From positions 1 through 44,648 of the forward strand of contig JAODMH010000142.1 in the NCBI GenBank assembly GCA_025465035.1: 44,648 bases of DNA, given 5' to 3'. The notes under the pieces are model-generated. The model did no database searches and had not been told where the DNA came from. It was given only the letters and a program-made list of their open reading frames with translations. The translations under genes were made by a program, and so were the position numbers. This document shows positions 30,672-40,700 of this stretch, piece by piece. Source of the stretch: Microbacteriaceae bacterium (GTDB lineage: Bacteria > Actinomycetota > Actinomycetes > Actinomycetales > Microbacteriaceae). Positions within the stretch are counted from its first letter, which is position 1. The number at the start of each line of letters is the position of its first letter.

Positions 30672-31886
30672 TCAGCCTTCCGTTCGACGTTCTGCACGCG
30701 CCAGGGGTGACAGGATGAACATTCTGATGGCGATACCTCCGGCGATGGAGCCGATGGCGAGTGCGACGGGCGCGTAGGCCGCGTCAGCTCCCAGCGCCAA
30801 CATCACGACGACGGCAACTGCCGAAAGCAGCGTGTCGGCCAGCCTGATCGTGAAGACCAGCATCTGGCGGCCTCCGACGGCGGCCAGCGCGCCATAGGGC
30901 GTGACGGCGGAGACGGAGGCCGTATAGGCGAGCCATCCGATCACGGCGGTCAGTTGCGGCGTCGTGCCGAACAGTGCTGGCCCGAGCAGCGATAGGGCCA
31001 GCACGAGCACCAGACCCATCAGAACGGTGATAGCCAGGAGCGCTCCAACGGCCCTGTCGGCCTTGGGTAGCTGGTCGCCGACTTTCGCCGTCCTATCCCG
31101 TGCGTAGCTGACGAAGAGGAATGAGGTGAGTCCGGAGATGACCAGCATCGCTGGAGCGACGTACACGCGGGCGGTCTCGAGGAGGCCGGTCGCGGCCAGT
31201 CCGAGAAAGACCGTGACGAGGGTGCGCACAATGGTGAGCAGAGCAGGTCGAAGCAGCTGTTGGCTGGCGCGCCAGAAGCCGTAGCCGGCCACCGTACGAT
31301 GGCCACCCCGCACAAACGTGACGGCAAACCTCTCCTCCCGCGGCAGCAAGACGACCCCCAGCCCGATGGCGACCACCTGGCCGACCGAGACCGCGATGAG
31401 GACCAACTCGAGACTTATCCGCCCGTCCAGCGCTGCGACCCCGATGACGCCCATGGTGCCGGCAAAGGCGGCGAGGTCGATGGCGGCAACACGCCAGAAG
31501 CCGATGTTGGCCATCAACAGCCGACGCATCAGCTCCTCGAGTGCGAAGAGTACGACGGCAAGTCCGAACAGCACGGTCTGAGACACCGTGACCAGGCCGG
31601 AGAGGTAGCCGACGGCGGCGGAGATCACGGCGGCCAGCGTCGAGACGCCGAGTGCGTATTGCTCGAGGGCGGAGCGGATCGGCCGGTCGCGCCGATCGAG
31701 CACCACGAGGGAGTCCCCGACGAAGCCGGTAATGAGGCCGGCGACAAGCACCATCACCCCATACAGGATCGAGAACGTTCCCAGGCCGTCGAGGCCGAGA
31801 CTTCGAACGACGATGATCTGTAGCGTGAAGCTGGCGAGAGCCTGGGCGCCCTGTGCCCCGATCGCTCCGATCGCACTTCGTCTCAT
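30672..31886 (-). CDS. Wzx-like polysaccharide flippase (MOP superfamily)
   Basis: Integral membrane protein of 404 residues with about twelve helices in two halves, the Wzx/MATE-related (oligosaccharide-lipid flippase) layout. The N-terminal GAQGAQALASFTLQIIVVR region and the VRSLGLDGLGTFSIL segment fit this group. It probably flips the lipid-linked repeat unit outward for the polymerase. It is convergent with the beta-helix gene (six bases between stops). The ATG overlaps the stop of a ten-codon frame preceded by AGGAG, which may help its translation. The protein is slightly shorter than typical Wzx, and the assignment leans partly on the neighbours. Confidence 0.8.
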   Translation of the reverse strand: MRRSAIGAIGAQGAQALASFTLQIIVVRSLGLDGLGTFSILYGVMVLVAGLITGFVGDSLVVLDRRDRPIRSALEQYALGVSTLAAVISAAVGYLSGLVTVSQTVLFGLAVVLFALEELMRRLLMANIGFWRVAAIDLAAFAGTMGVIGVAALDGRISLELVLIAVSVGQVVAIGLGVVLLPREERFAVTFVRGGHRTVAGYGFWRASQQLLRPALLTIVRTLVTVFLGLAATGLLETARVYVAPAMLVISGLTSFLFVSYARDRTAKVGDQLPKADRAVGALLAITVLMGLVLVLALSLLGPALFGTTPQLTAVIGWLAYTASVSAVTPYGALAAVGGRQMLVFTIRLADTLLSAVAVVVMLALGADAAYAPVALAIGSIAGGIAIRMFILSPLARAERRTEG

Positions 31887-31966
31887 AGTGTTGCAGTCTG
31901 CTGCACGAGCGACATCTCCTGGCGGCTATCGGTCAATCGACCCGATGGCGGCGGTCGACCACTGAG

Positions 31967-32001
31967 GAGATCGGGCCGGACAGCGCGTCCGGCCCGATCT
32001 C
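31967..32001 (-). terminator. Hairpin terminator after the larger PKD/propeller gene
   Basis: The 15-bp arms GAGATCGGGCCGGAC and GTCCGGCCCGATCTC are perfect complements around a five-base loop. The hairpin stands 14 bp after the stop of the 1865-residue protein gene (minus strand) and upstream of the flippase gene. Confidence 0.75.
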
Positions 32002-32015
32002 ACGTGATTCTCAGA

Positions 32016-35000
32016 TTACTGGGGGATCCGCGCCGAGAAGTTGTCGTACCTGATCGTCACCGGCGCATTGGTTGCCGATGCGGAGATGTAGCTCTCGAGC
32101 CCGATCGGGCCTGCCACCTGCAGCGCAGCCGTCAGGTCGGTCGCACTCAGTTGCCAGGCGGCCGGTTCGGTGGTGCCGACCGGCCAGACCTTTGCCTGGA
32201 TGGTCGTCGGAGATGCTCCGGTGAACCGCACCTTGAGAACGAGCTTGTCGCCGGGGCTGTAAGTCAATCCTGCGATGGTGGCGTCGGCCAGGATGGTCGA
32301 CGAGCCATGCACCAGCTGCAGGGCGACGACACCGGAGGGAAGGAGTCGTACTCGGCCCTGGTAGAAGTCCGTCCCGACCTGGTGCGCGACGAGCCCGGCG
32401 ACGATCTGACCGACGAGCACAGGCTTGTCGGACGAGACCTCCACCTGAAGCTCGACGTCCCGGACGTTGACGCCGGTGAGCAGGGCTCGCCGGGTTGCTC
32501 CAGCGGTGTGGACGAAAGCACCCGAACCGCTATTGACCACGAAGTTCGCATTCGCCGTGGCGTTCCAGGCGCCGCCGAGGGTGGCTGATCCCCACCCGGC
32601 CGTCGTCACGCGCTCGAAGTCGTCCGATGCGAGCACCGCGTTCGGGTCAGGCGGCGGAGGTGCCGTCACCGTCACCGTTCCTGTCTTGGTGGCCGTCGCC
32701 CCGCCGTTGTCCGTCACGGTCAGGGTCACGGTGTACGTGCCTGCCGTGGCGTACGTGTGCGAGGCCGTCACTCCGGTGCCGGTTGTGCTATCGCCGAAGT
32801 TCCAGGCATAACCGGTGATCGTCCCGTCCGAGTCCGTCGAGGTGCTCGCGTTGACGCTCGCCACCAGGTTGCTCACCGACGAGGTGAAGGCGGCGGTGGG
32901 CGCGACGTTCGTCGGCGGCGGCACGACGACACCGGTGCCAGAACTGGCCACGAAGTTGTCGTACTTGGCGAGGAGCGGACCGTTGGTGATCGTGCTGGAC
33001 GCGTAGCTGACCACACCGATCGAACCGGCAGACTGCAGGCCGGACGCGCTAGAGGTTGCCGTCACGCCCCAGGCCGCTGGTTCGCTCGTGCCGGTGGGCC
33101 AGACCTTCGCCTTGATCGTCGTCGGCGAGGTGCCGGAGATCTGCGTGCGGAGGGTCAGGCTCGTTCCGGCAACGTAGGTGCCCGGTACCGTCGCGTTGGC
33201 GAGGACTGTCGAACCACCCTGCAGGATCTGGACGGCGAGGGTCCCGCCGGCCAGGAACCGGATGCGACCCTGGTAGTAGTCGCTCGCCGTCTGCCTGGCC
33301 ACGATTCCCGCATAGGCGCCGCCGCCGGTCATCGCCTTATCGAAGGAGAGATCCGTCGTGATGTCGACGTCGGTCGCCGACACGGAGTTCAGCGTTGCCT
33401 TGCGCGTTGCACCGGCGGCGTGGGAGAGAACTCCGACACCGGCACCGACGCTCGAACTCGCGGGGGTGGACAGGGTCCAGGCCCCGCCGGTCACGGCACT
33501 GCCCCAACTGGAGGTCGCCGTCCGCTCGAAGTGGTCCTCGGCGAGAGTCGAGACCGCGGGAGCGGCGGTCGCGGTGACCACCTTGTTCGTGGTCCCGGTG
33601 AGCGCGCCGTCATCCGTAACAGTGAGCGTGATGGTGTAATCGCCCGCGGCAGCGTAGCTGTGCGATGCGTTGACCCCCGTTCCGGTCGCCCCGTCGCCGA
33701 AGTTCCAGGCATAGCCGGTGATCGTCCCATCATCCGTCGACGCACCGGCGTTGACCGTCACGACGAGGTTGGAGACGGAGGTCGTGAAGGATGCCGTCGG
33801 GGCCACGTTCGGCTTGACGACGCTCACCAGGTGGGCGGCGGAGGCACTGGCGCCCCCGTTGTCCGTCACGATCAGGGTCACGGTGTATGACCCGGTCGCC
33901 GCGTAGGTGTGCGTTGGGGCGACTCCCGTCCCGTGGGACGAGCCGTCTCCGAAGTCCCAGTCGTAGCTGGAGATCGTTCCATCGGAATCGGCGGAGGCAG
34001 CCGCATCGAATGCGACGCCCAGCCCGTTCGGCGCACTGGTGAAGCTGGCAGTCGGTGCGACGTTTGCCGCTGCCACGGTGATGCTGTGGCTCAGGGGAGT
34101 GCTGGCGCCCTCATTGTCAGTCACCGTGAGGGTGACCGTGTAGGTGCCGGCTGCCGCGTAATCGTGCGTCGCCGTCGCGCCGGTTCCCGTCGCACCGTCG
34201 CCGAACGCCCAGGCGTATGAGGCGATGCTGCCGTCGGGATCCGACGAGCCGGTTGCGTTGAAGGACGCCGAGAGGTTGGTGAGTGTCTCGGTGAAGATCG
34301 CGACCGGTGGGGTGTTCACGTGGGTGATCTGCTGGTCGTGGCTCACGCTGTTCGAGCCGCCCGCATTGTCGAGCACCGTGAGGGTGGCCGAGTAGGTGCC
34401 AGCCGCTGAGTAGGTGTGACTCACTGTGGCGCTTGGTCCCGTGACGACAGGCGATCCGTCGCCGAAGTCCCAGGTGTAGCTCGCGATCGTTCCATCGCTG
34501 TCGCTCGAACTGCTCCCATCGAAGCTCACGGTCTTGTCCGCGATTGTGCTGGTGAAGGCCGCCGTCGGCAGCACATTTGCGGGCTCGGGAGCACCGAGGG
34601 CGAACTGCTGCGCGATAGTCGACGCGCTCAGCGCCGTCTGGTACACCGCGAACTCGTCCAGCGAACCGTTGAAGTACGCATCGCTCGAACCCCACGTGAC
34701 GTCTCCACCCGCTCGCCAGTAGCCGACATAGTCTTGGGCTCCGGTCTGCGGGTTGGTGCCGACGAGGGCTCCGTCGACGTAGAGCTTCATGCCGGCGGAG
34801 GACTGCGTTGCGACAACCTGGTGCCATGCGTTGTCGTTGTAAGCCGCAGACGACGTGATGGTGTTCGTCTGGCCCGTCCAGGTGCCGAAGACGAGTTTGC
34901 CGTCATCCTGCATGTAGACGTGGCGGTCGTAGCTGCTGGAGAGTCCGGACTGCCTGTCACCGAATCCGGTGAGCTTGCCGCCACGGGTTGTGGCCGTCTT

Positions 35001-37613
35001 GAACCAGATCTGGGTCGAGTACGTAGTCGGGTTGCTGAAGGAGGACGCGCTGGCCGCTGAGCCGCTGGTGAAAGCGACCGCGGTGTCGGTGGTGCCCTTC
35101 ACTGCGCCGGTCTGACCGAGAGTGTAATTGCCCGCGTAGACACCCGGGTTCTCCTGGTTGCCCGAGTCGGCTGCCGTCGTGCCGCTCGACTCGCCGAGAC
35201 GATAGTAGAGCAGCGGATCGCTGCCGAACACAGCCGCTCCGTATGCGTCCGCTGGCGCCGTCGGCACATTGGCGGTGCGTCCGGAGAGCGAGTAGTGATT
35301 CAGGATCTGCTGCTGCGTGAGGACGCCAGGGTAGACGGCGGTCTCGTCGATGGCACCCTGGATGTATGGGCTGTCCGCCCAGGAGTTGTCACCGCCGATC
35401 CGCCAGTATCCCCAGTAGTTCTGCGCAGTGGTCACGTCGGAGTTGTAGCCGACGCGTTTGCCATCGACGTAGAGCTGCATGCCCTGGGCGCCGAGGGAGG
35501 CGACGACATAATGCCACTGTCCGTCGTTGTACTTCTTCGACGACTGCACGACCTTCGGCGAGCCGGGGTAGACGCCGAAGAGCAGGTTGCCCGCGGCGTT
35601 CATATAGACGTGACGGTCGTAGTTGTTCGAATTGCCGCTGTTGGACGATCCGAAGCCGACGATCTTGCCACCGCTCGACGAGGTCGTGTTGATCCAGGTC
35701 TCGACGGTGAACGTGTTGTCGCTCCAGACCTTCCCACTCGAAGCGACGAGGCCGTTGCTGGTTCCGTCGAAGTTGGCGGCGCTGTTGGCGTCGCCGATGA
35801 TCGCGCCGGGCTGGCCGAAGCTGACCCCGGTTCCGGCCGTGCCGGTGTATCGGCCGACGCTGTCATTCGCGGTTGCACCGGACGAATCGCCGAGGCGCCA
35901 GTAGTCTGTCGGCTGGTCGGCGATGACGGCCTTGGCGTAGTCGCTCAGGCTTCCAGATCCGGCGACGGTCGCGGAGACGGTGGTACCCCAGGCCGTGTTG
36001 CCGAATGCATCGGTAGCTCGGACACGGTAGGTGTGGGTCGATCCTGGAGCGAGCCCCGTGTCGACCCACGAGATTGTCGGTTGATCCCAGAAGCGCGAAT
36101 TGACCGTTGTCGTGTACGCGGCCGTCGCCGTCTTGCCGTCGCGGTAGACCTGGTAGGTCAGCGACTCGTTGTCGCGATCCCAGTCGGCCGGCCAGCTGAC
36201 GGTCATCGTTCCGACGCCCGCGGACTGCACGATCGGCTTGAGGTTGTCGCCGCTCAGACGCGGTCCGTCGAGGTTCGGTGCGATGGCCTTCGAGGCGAAG
36301 CGGACGAGACCCTGCTGGGCCTTCCCGTTGACCTGAGTGAACTCGCCGCCGTAGACGACGTAGTCGGAACTCGCCGCGACGCTCCACGGTCCCTGGTACT
36401 GACCGGTGAAGCTGCCGAGGTTGATGTCCGGGAACCAGTTGAGCGCGGTGGGCGAGGGAGTGCCGGCGAAGTTGTAGTAGCCGTTGGGGTCGGCCGTCAG
36501 CGTGCCCGTGGTCTGCTTGGAGAAGGCCAGCGCACGATGGAAGGTCCAGGTGGGGTCGGTTTGCGGGAAGCTGCCGACGTTGCCGCAGTAGTGGGGGTGA
36601 CCGGCGATGTAGACGACACCGCTCGTCACCGCGACGGAGTACTCGTCACCGTGGCAGTCCTCGACCCAGTTGAGGTTTCCCGACCAGTCGGAGCGGAAGG
36701 TGCCTTCCAGGTTGCCGCCGGCGCCGAAGACGTAACCGGTGCCGTAGACGCTGTCGCCGTCCGAAGTCATGCTGTAGATCGCCGCGTTGACGCCGGCGTT
36801 GCGCACGAGGTTGTTCACTCCCCAGGGCAGGGAGGCGCCCGTCGTCGAGTCGACAGCCCCGAGGCCATAGCCGGGGTTGTCCGAGCCGTTCAGGGTGGTG
36901 AAGTCGCCACCGATGACGACCTTCGACTCGTCGGGAGAGACGACCATGGCGTATGCGCGGCCACCACTGAGGGTTGGCGCCCAGGCGGTCGGCGTTCCAT
37001 TCGATGCGGATAAGGCTGCGACACCAACTCTGGTGACGCCCTTGACCGAGGAGAATGCTCCGCCGATGTACACGGTGCTGGCCGTGGCCGTGACCGTGTA
37101 GACCTTGTTGTTCGCCGTCGGCACGAAGGCAGAGTTCAGCGAGCCGCTCGCGGTGTCGAAGGCGGCGATGCGACTCTTCGACACTCCGTTGATCGTGGTG
37201 AAGTCACCTGCGGCGTATAGCCGCGAGCCGTCAGGCGAGGCCGCGAGCTGGCGCACCTGCGCGTTGACCGTCGGCGCCCATGGCAGCAGGGCTCCCGTGG
37301 TCACGTCGTAGGAGAGAAGGTACGTCCGGGCCACCTCGTTGACGCCAGGGGCCGAACCGGCCGGGCGTGCCTTGGTGAAGTCCCCCGCGACGTAGACCGT
37401 GTTGCCGACGATCTGCTGATCCCACACGACCCCGTTGATCTGGGGTGTGGGAAGAGCGTCGGACGACACCGTGGCCGGGTCGCTTGCGACCGGCGGAACG
37501 GTATCCGCAACAGCTGGCTGTGCGAAGACGAGAAGAGCGGAAATGACTGCTGCGGTCGTTCCAGACGCCAAAAGGGTAAGGCGTCGCGACGACACAGGGT
37601 TGGGTAGACCCAC
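32016..37613 (-). CDS. Giant secreted propeller/LamG/PKD surface protein (1865 residues)
   Basis: Exported protein with a Sec signal peptide (cleavage probably after QPAVA). Domains by position: a beta-propeller of delta-60-like repeats (about 45-450) with VYVAGDFT, PDGSRLYAAGDFTTING and GGDFTTLNGS; a fibronectin III domain (458-551); two LamG/concanavalin-like domains (558-774, 788-1001); four PKD domains (1011-1345) with WDFGDG and YAWNFGDGATGTG motifs; a C-terminal jellyroll-like module (1353-1558); a fifth PKD (1568-1651); and a second jellyroll-like module (1658-1865). No LPXTG motif or membrane anchor is seen. It probably binds the polysaccharide or other cells outside. The GTG at 37613 follows GAGGACAAC; the longer frame from 37706 is rejected. 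Confidence 0.88.
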   Translation of the reverse strand: MGLPNPVSSRRLTLLASGTTAAVISALLVFAQPAVADTVPPVASDPATVSSDALPTPQINGVVWDQQIVGNTVYVAGDFTKARPAGSAPGVNEVARTYLLSYDVTTGALLPWAPTVNAQVRQLAASPDGSRLYAAGDFTTINGVSKSRIAAFDTASGSLNSAFVPTANNKVYTVTATASTVYIGGAFSSVKGVTRVGVAALSASNGTPTAWAPTLSGGRAYAMVVSPDESKVVIGGDFTTLNGSDNPGYGLGAVDSTTGASLPWGVNNLVRNAGVNAAIYSMTSDGDSVYGTGYVFGAGGNLEGTFRSDWSGNLNWVEDCHGDEYSVAVTSGVVYIAGHPHYCGNVGSFPQTDPTWTFHRALAFSKQTTGTLTADPNGYYNFAGTPSPTALNWFPDINLGSFTGQYQGPWSVAASSDYVVYGGEFTQVNGKAQQGLVRFASKAIAPNLDGPRLSGDNLKPIVQSAGVGTMTVSWPADWDRDNESLTYQVYRDGKTATAAYTTTVNSRFWDQPTISWVDTGLAPGSTHTYRVRATDAFGNTAWGTTVSATVAGSGSLSDYAKAVIADQPTDYWRLGDSSGATANDSVGRYTGTAGTGVSFGQPGAIIGDANSAANFDGTSNGLVASSGKVWSDNTFTVETWINTTSSSGGKIVGFGSSNSGNSNNYDRHVYMNAAGNLLFGVYPGSPKVVQSSKKYNDGQWHYVVASLGAQGMQLYVDGKRVGYNSDVTTAQNYWGYWRIGGDNSWADSPYIQGAIDETAVYPGVLTQQQILNHYSLSGRTANVPTAPADAYGAAVFGSDPLLYYRLGESSGTTAADSGNQENPGVYAGNYTLGQTGAVKGTTDTAVAFTSGSAASASSFSNPTTYSTQIWFKTATTRGGKLTGFGDRQSGLSSSYDRHVYMQDDGKLVFGTWTGQTNTITSSAAYNDNAWHQVVATQSSAGMKLYVDGALVGTNPQTGAQDYVGYWRAGGDVTWGSSDAYFNGSLDEFAVYQTALSASTIAQQFALGAPEPANVLPTAAFTSTIADKTVSFDGSSSSDSDGTIASYTWDFGDGSPVVTGPSATVSHTYSAAGTYSATLTVLDNAGGSNSVSHDQQITHVNTPPVAIFTETLTNLSASFNATGSSDPDGSIASYAWAFGDGATGTGATATHDYAAAGTYTVTLTVTDNEGASTPLSHSITVAAANVAPTASFTSAPNGLGVAFDAAASADSDGTISSYDWDFGDGSSHGTGVAPTHTYAATGSYTVTLIVTDNGGASASAAHLVSVVKPNVAPTASFTTSVSNLVVTVNAGASTDDGTITGYAWNFGDGATGTGVNASHSYAAAGDYTITLTVTDDGALTGTTNKVVTATAAPAVSTLAEDHFERTATSSWGSAVTGGAWTLSTPASSSVGAGVGVLSHAAGATRKATLNSVSATDVDITTDLSFDKAMTGGGAYAGIVARQTASDYYQGRIRFLAGGTLAVQILQGGSTVLANATVPGTYVAGTSLTLRTQISGTSPTTIKAKVWPTGTSEPAAWGVTATSSASGLQSAGSIGVVSYASSTITNGPLLAKYDNFVASSGTGVVVPPPTNVAPTAAFTSSVSNLVASVNASTSTDSDGTITGYAWNFGDSTTGTGVTASHTYATAGTYTVTLTVTDNGGATATKTGTVTVTAPPPPDPNAVLASDDFERVTTAGWGSATLGGAWNATANANFVVNSGSGAFVHTAGATRRALLTGVNVRDVELQVEVSSDKPVLVGQIVAGLVAHQVGTDFYQGRVRLLPSGVVALQLVHGSSTILADATIAGLTYSPGDKLVLKVRFTGASPTTIQAKVWPVGTTEPAAWQLSATDLTAALQVAGPIGLESYISASATNAPVTIRYDNFSARIPQ

Positions 37614-37781
37614 GTTGTCCTCTATCGGGTAAGCGGCAATTTCGGGTATTGCCGAGCAGGCACAGCATAGTGAACAACTCTGTCCTCCGGAAGCAGCGCA
37701 GCGCAATTGACCCCCGAAAGCGGGGTGTGCTCGTGCCGTGCGGGTTCGCGTTCCCGGAGCGGTTATGCAACCGCCGCAGCG
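37614..37781. promoter_or_regulatory. Leader of the larger surface-protein gene
   Basis: This 168-bp gap contains two sense-strand ACCCGA motifs before the larger gene (at 37630-37625 and 37647-37642, 17-bp period) separated by TGCCG. A hairpin ACCCCCGAAAGCGGGGT (37710-37726) lies further upstream. On the minus strand TTCCGG and TATGCT are 17 bp apart and could be the promoter, though weak. Confidence 0.45.
37759..37774 (-). terminator. Short hairpin after the smaller surface-protein gene
   Basis: GCGGTT-ATGC-AACCGC lies eight bases after the stop codon of the smaller paralogue. A six-bp stem with a tetraloop and no T-tract is a weak terminator; partial readthrough into the larger gene is possible. 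Confidence 0.45.
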
Positions 37782-40700
37782 TCAGTTAACTGTCGACGCC
37801 GAGAAGTTGTCATAGCGAACGGCGAGCGGAGCGTTGGTCGCTGAACCGGACATGTAGCTCTCGAGCCCGATCGAGCCGGCGCCCTGGAGCGCCGCCGCGC
37901 TGTCGGTCGACGTCAGCTGCCACGCGGTCGGCTCCGGGCTTCCGAGCGTCCAGACCTTGCCATTGAGGGTGGTGGGGTTCGTCCCAGAGACCTGGACGCG
38001 CAGGACCAGGGTCGTGCCGGGCGAATAGCTGAGCCCGGCGATCGTCGTGTTGGCGAGCACGGTACCCGAGCCGCTTAACAACTGCAGGCCGACAGTGCCG
38101 TCCGAGATGAACCGGATCCTGCCCTGGTAGAAGTTCGCGCCGATCTGGCGTCCGACGGCCCCGACGGATACCCCGCCACCGGTCGCGGCCTTGTCGAGCG
38201 ACACCTGCACGGTGATGTCAGATGACAGCGTCGAAACGCCGCTGAGCAAAGAGCGCCGAGTGGTCCCCACGCCATGGATGGCCGCACCCGATCCGGAGTT
38301 GACGACGTAGTTGGTACCGGTTGCCGTCGCCCAGGTGCCGCCGGTATCGGCCGAGCCCCAGCCGGAGGCAGAGACCCTCTCGAAGGCATCCGCCGCGAGC
38401 GCTGTCGGGGCGGCGGGAGCCGTCACCGTGACGCCTCGCGTGGTCGTCGCGGTTGCCCCGGCATTGTCAGTCACGGTGAGCGTGATCGTGTAGGTGCCCG
38501 CGGTCGCGTAAGTGTGAGAACTCGAAGAGCCGGTCCCCGCACTCCCGTCCCCAAAGGTCCACGACCAACTGGCGACGGTACCGTCCGGATCGCTCGATGC
38601 GGTGCCGTCGACACTCGCGGTGAGGGAGCTCACCGAGGTGGTGAAGGAAGCCGTCGGGGCCTGGTTTACCGGCGGCGGAGTTCCACCGGGGACGACCGCG
38701 GCGAACTCGTCGAAACGCACGTTCAGGGGGGCGTTCGTCGCCGCCGCGGAGACGTAGCTCTCTACGCCGACCGAACCGGCGGCCTGCAGCCCCGCTGTGG
38801 CGTCGGTCGTCGTCAGGGTCCATGCGGATGGCTCGGCCGTACCGGCGACCCAGAGTTTCGCGCTGAGACTGGTGGGGGAGGTTCCGGTGGCCTCGATCTT
38901 GATGGCCAGCTGCGAGCCCAGGGAGTAGCTCAGACCGGGGATCGTGGCGTTGGCGAGCGCGGTCGAACTGCCCTGCATGATCTGTAGAGCGACCGTCCCG
39001 TCGGGGAGGAATCGTGCACGTCCCTGGTAGAAGGCCGCTCCGACCTGCCTGACCACGACACCGGCGTAGGTGCTACTCCCGGCGGCAGCTTTATCGATGG
39101 AGACATTCGCCGATGCGGTGGTCGCTGCGGAGGAGACGGAACCCAGGAGGGCTCTCCTTGTGGTGCCGGCCGCGTGGGCGAACAGGCCGAGTGACCCGTT
39201 GACCGAGGAGTTGGCCGCGCTGGAGGGACTCCAGCTGCCTCCCGTCGTCGCTGTGCCCCAGCCACCCGTGAATGTCCTGCTGAAGCTATCCTGTGCCAGC
39301 ACTGTGCCCGGGTCGACCGGAGGTGGCCCGCTCGTGACGGTGACCGGTTTGCTGGTCGTCCCTGTGGCACCGGCGTTGTCCGTCACGGTGAGGGTCACGG
39401 TGTAGGTTCCCGCGGTCGCGTAGCTGTGCGATGCGGTCGCACCCGTGCTGGTTGCACCATCGCCCCAGGCCCACGCCCACGCGGTGATGGAGCCATCGGA
39501 ATCCGTCGACGCGGAGCCGTCCGCCGTTGCGGTGAGTGCGTTGGCGGTAACGGTGATCACCGCCGTCGGGCTCACGTTCGCAGCGGTGCCCGTACGGAGC
39601 TGGTAATGCTGCGTGACCTTGTCCGCGGGAAGCACCGTCTTATAGATCGCTACCTCATCGAGGTCGCCGGTGAAGTTCGTGTTCCCCGATGGCGTCGAGT
39701 CGCCCCCGATTTTCCAGTATCCATAGAAACCGCGGGCGTAGGTCGTGGATGCACGCGTGGCGACGAGCGCGCCGTCCACGTAGAGCTTCATGCCGTCGTC
39801 ACCGAGAGTCGCGACAGCATGGTGCCAGCTCCCGTTGTTATAGCTGGCAGGGCTCTGGATCGTGCGGGTTGCCGAGTCGTACACCGACCAGGAGACCTTG
39901 CCGGAAGAGAGGTACAGCGATTGATCGTAGGTCCCAGAGTTTCCCGTGACGCTGCCGTTGCTGCCGAAACCGATCATCTTGCCGCTGGCGGAGGTCGTCC
40001 TGAACCAGGTTTCGACGCTCATGCTGTCATCGGAGTACACCTGCTGCGAAGTGACGGCACGCCCGTTCGAGTTTCCGTTGAACTTCGAGGCGGTGTCCGG
40101 ATCGCCCGAAATCGGACCGGTGACCCCACGGCTAACGCCCGCCCCCGCCGTCGCGTTGACCGTGTTGATCGTTCCGAGTTCCTGCGTCGTGTTGCCGACG
40201 GGTCCGGAGAGGTTGTTCACGGCCGTACCGCTCGACTCCCCCAGCCGGTAATAGAAGGTCGGGCTGTCATTCGTGACTGCCTGGGCGTAAGGACTGTAGG
40301 TGCCTGCGGCCGCCGTTGTCTGGCTCACCGTGTTCGTCCATGCGACGTTGCCGTACGGATCCGTCGCGCTGACTCGATAGGTGTGAACAGTCCCCGCTCC
40401 CAAGCCGGTGTCGACCCAGTCGATCGTTGGCTGGTCCCAGAACCGTGACAACCCCGTCGTCGTGTACGCGGGTGATGCCGTATTACCGTCCCGGATGACT
40501 CGATAGGTCAGCTGTTCGTTGTCACGGTCGGTGTTCGACGGCCAGCTCAGCCGAACGGTGCTCGGAGAATAGGATGCGGTGCTGAGCGGCCAGCCATCGG
40601 CGCTGAGCTGCGGGCCCTCCCGGTTAGGTGCGACGTTCGGAAGCGCGAAACGGGAGAGGCCCTGCTGAGCCACACCGTTGATCTGGGTGAACTCGCCCGC

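Noticed and set aside
32757-33890. Long plus-strand frames opposite the larger giant protein gene (also 35295-37013)
   Set aside because: They mirror the repeated PKD and LamG coding DNA, are rich in Arg/Gly/Val, and lack ribosome sites or recognisable domains.
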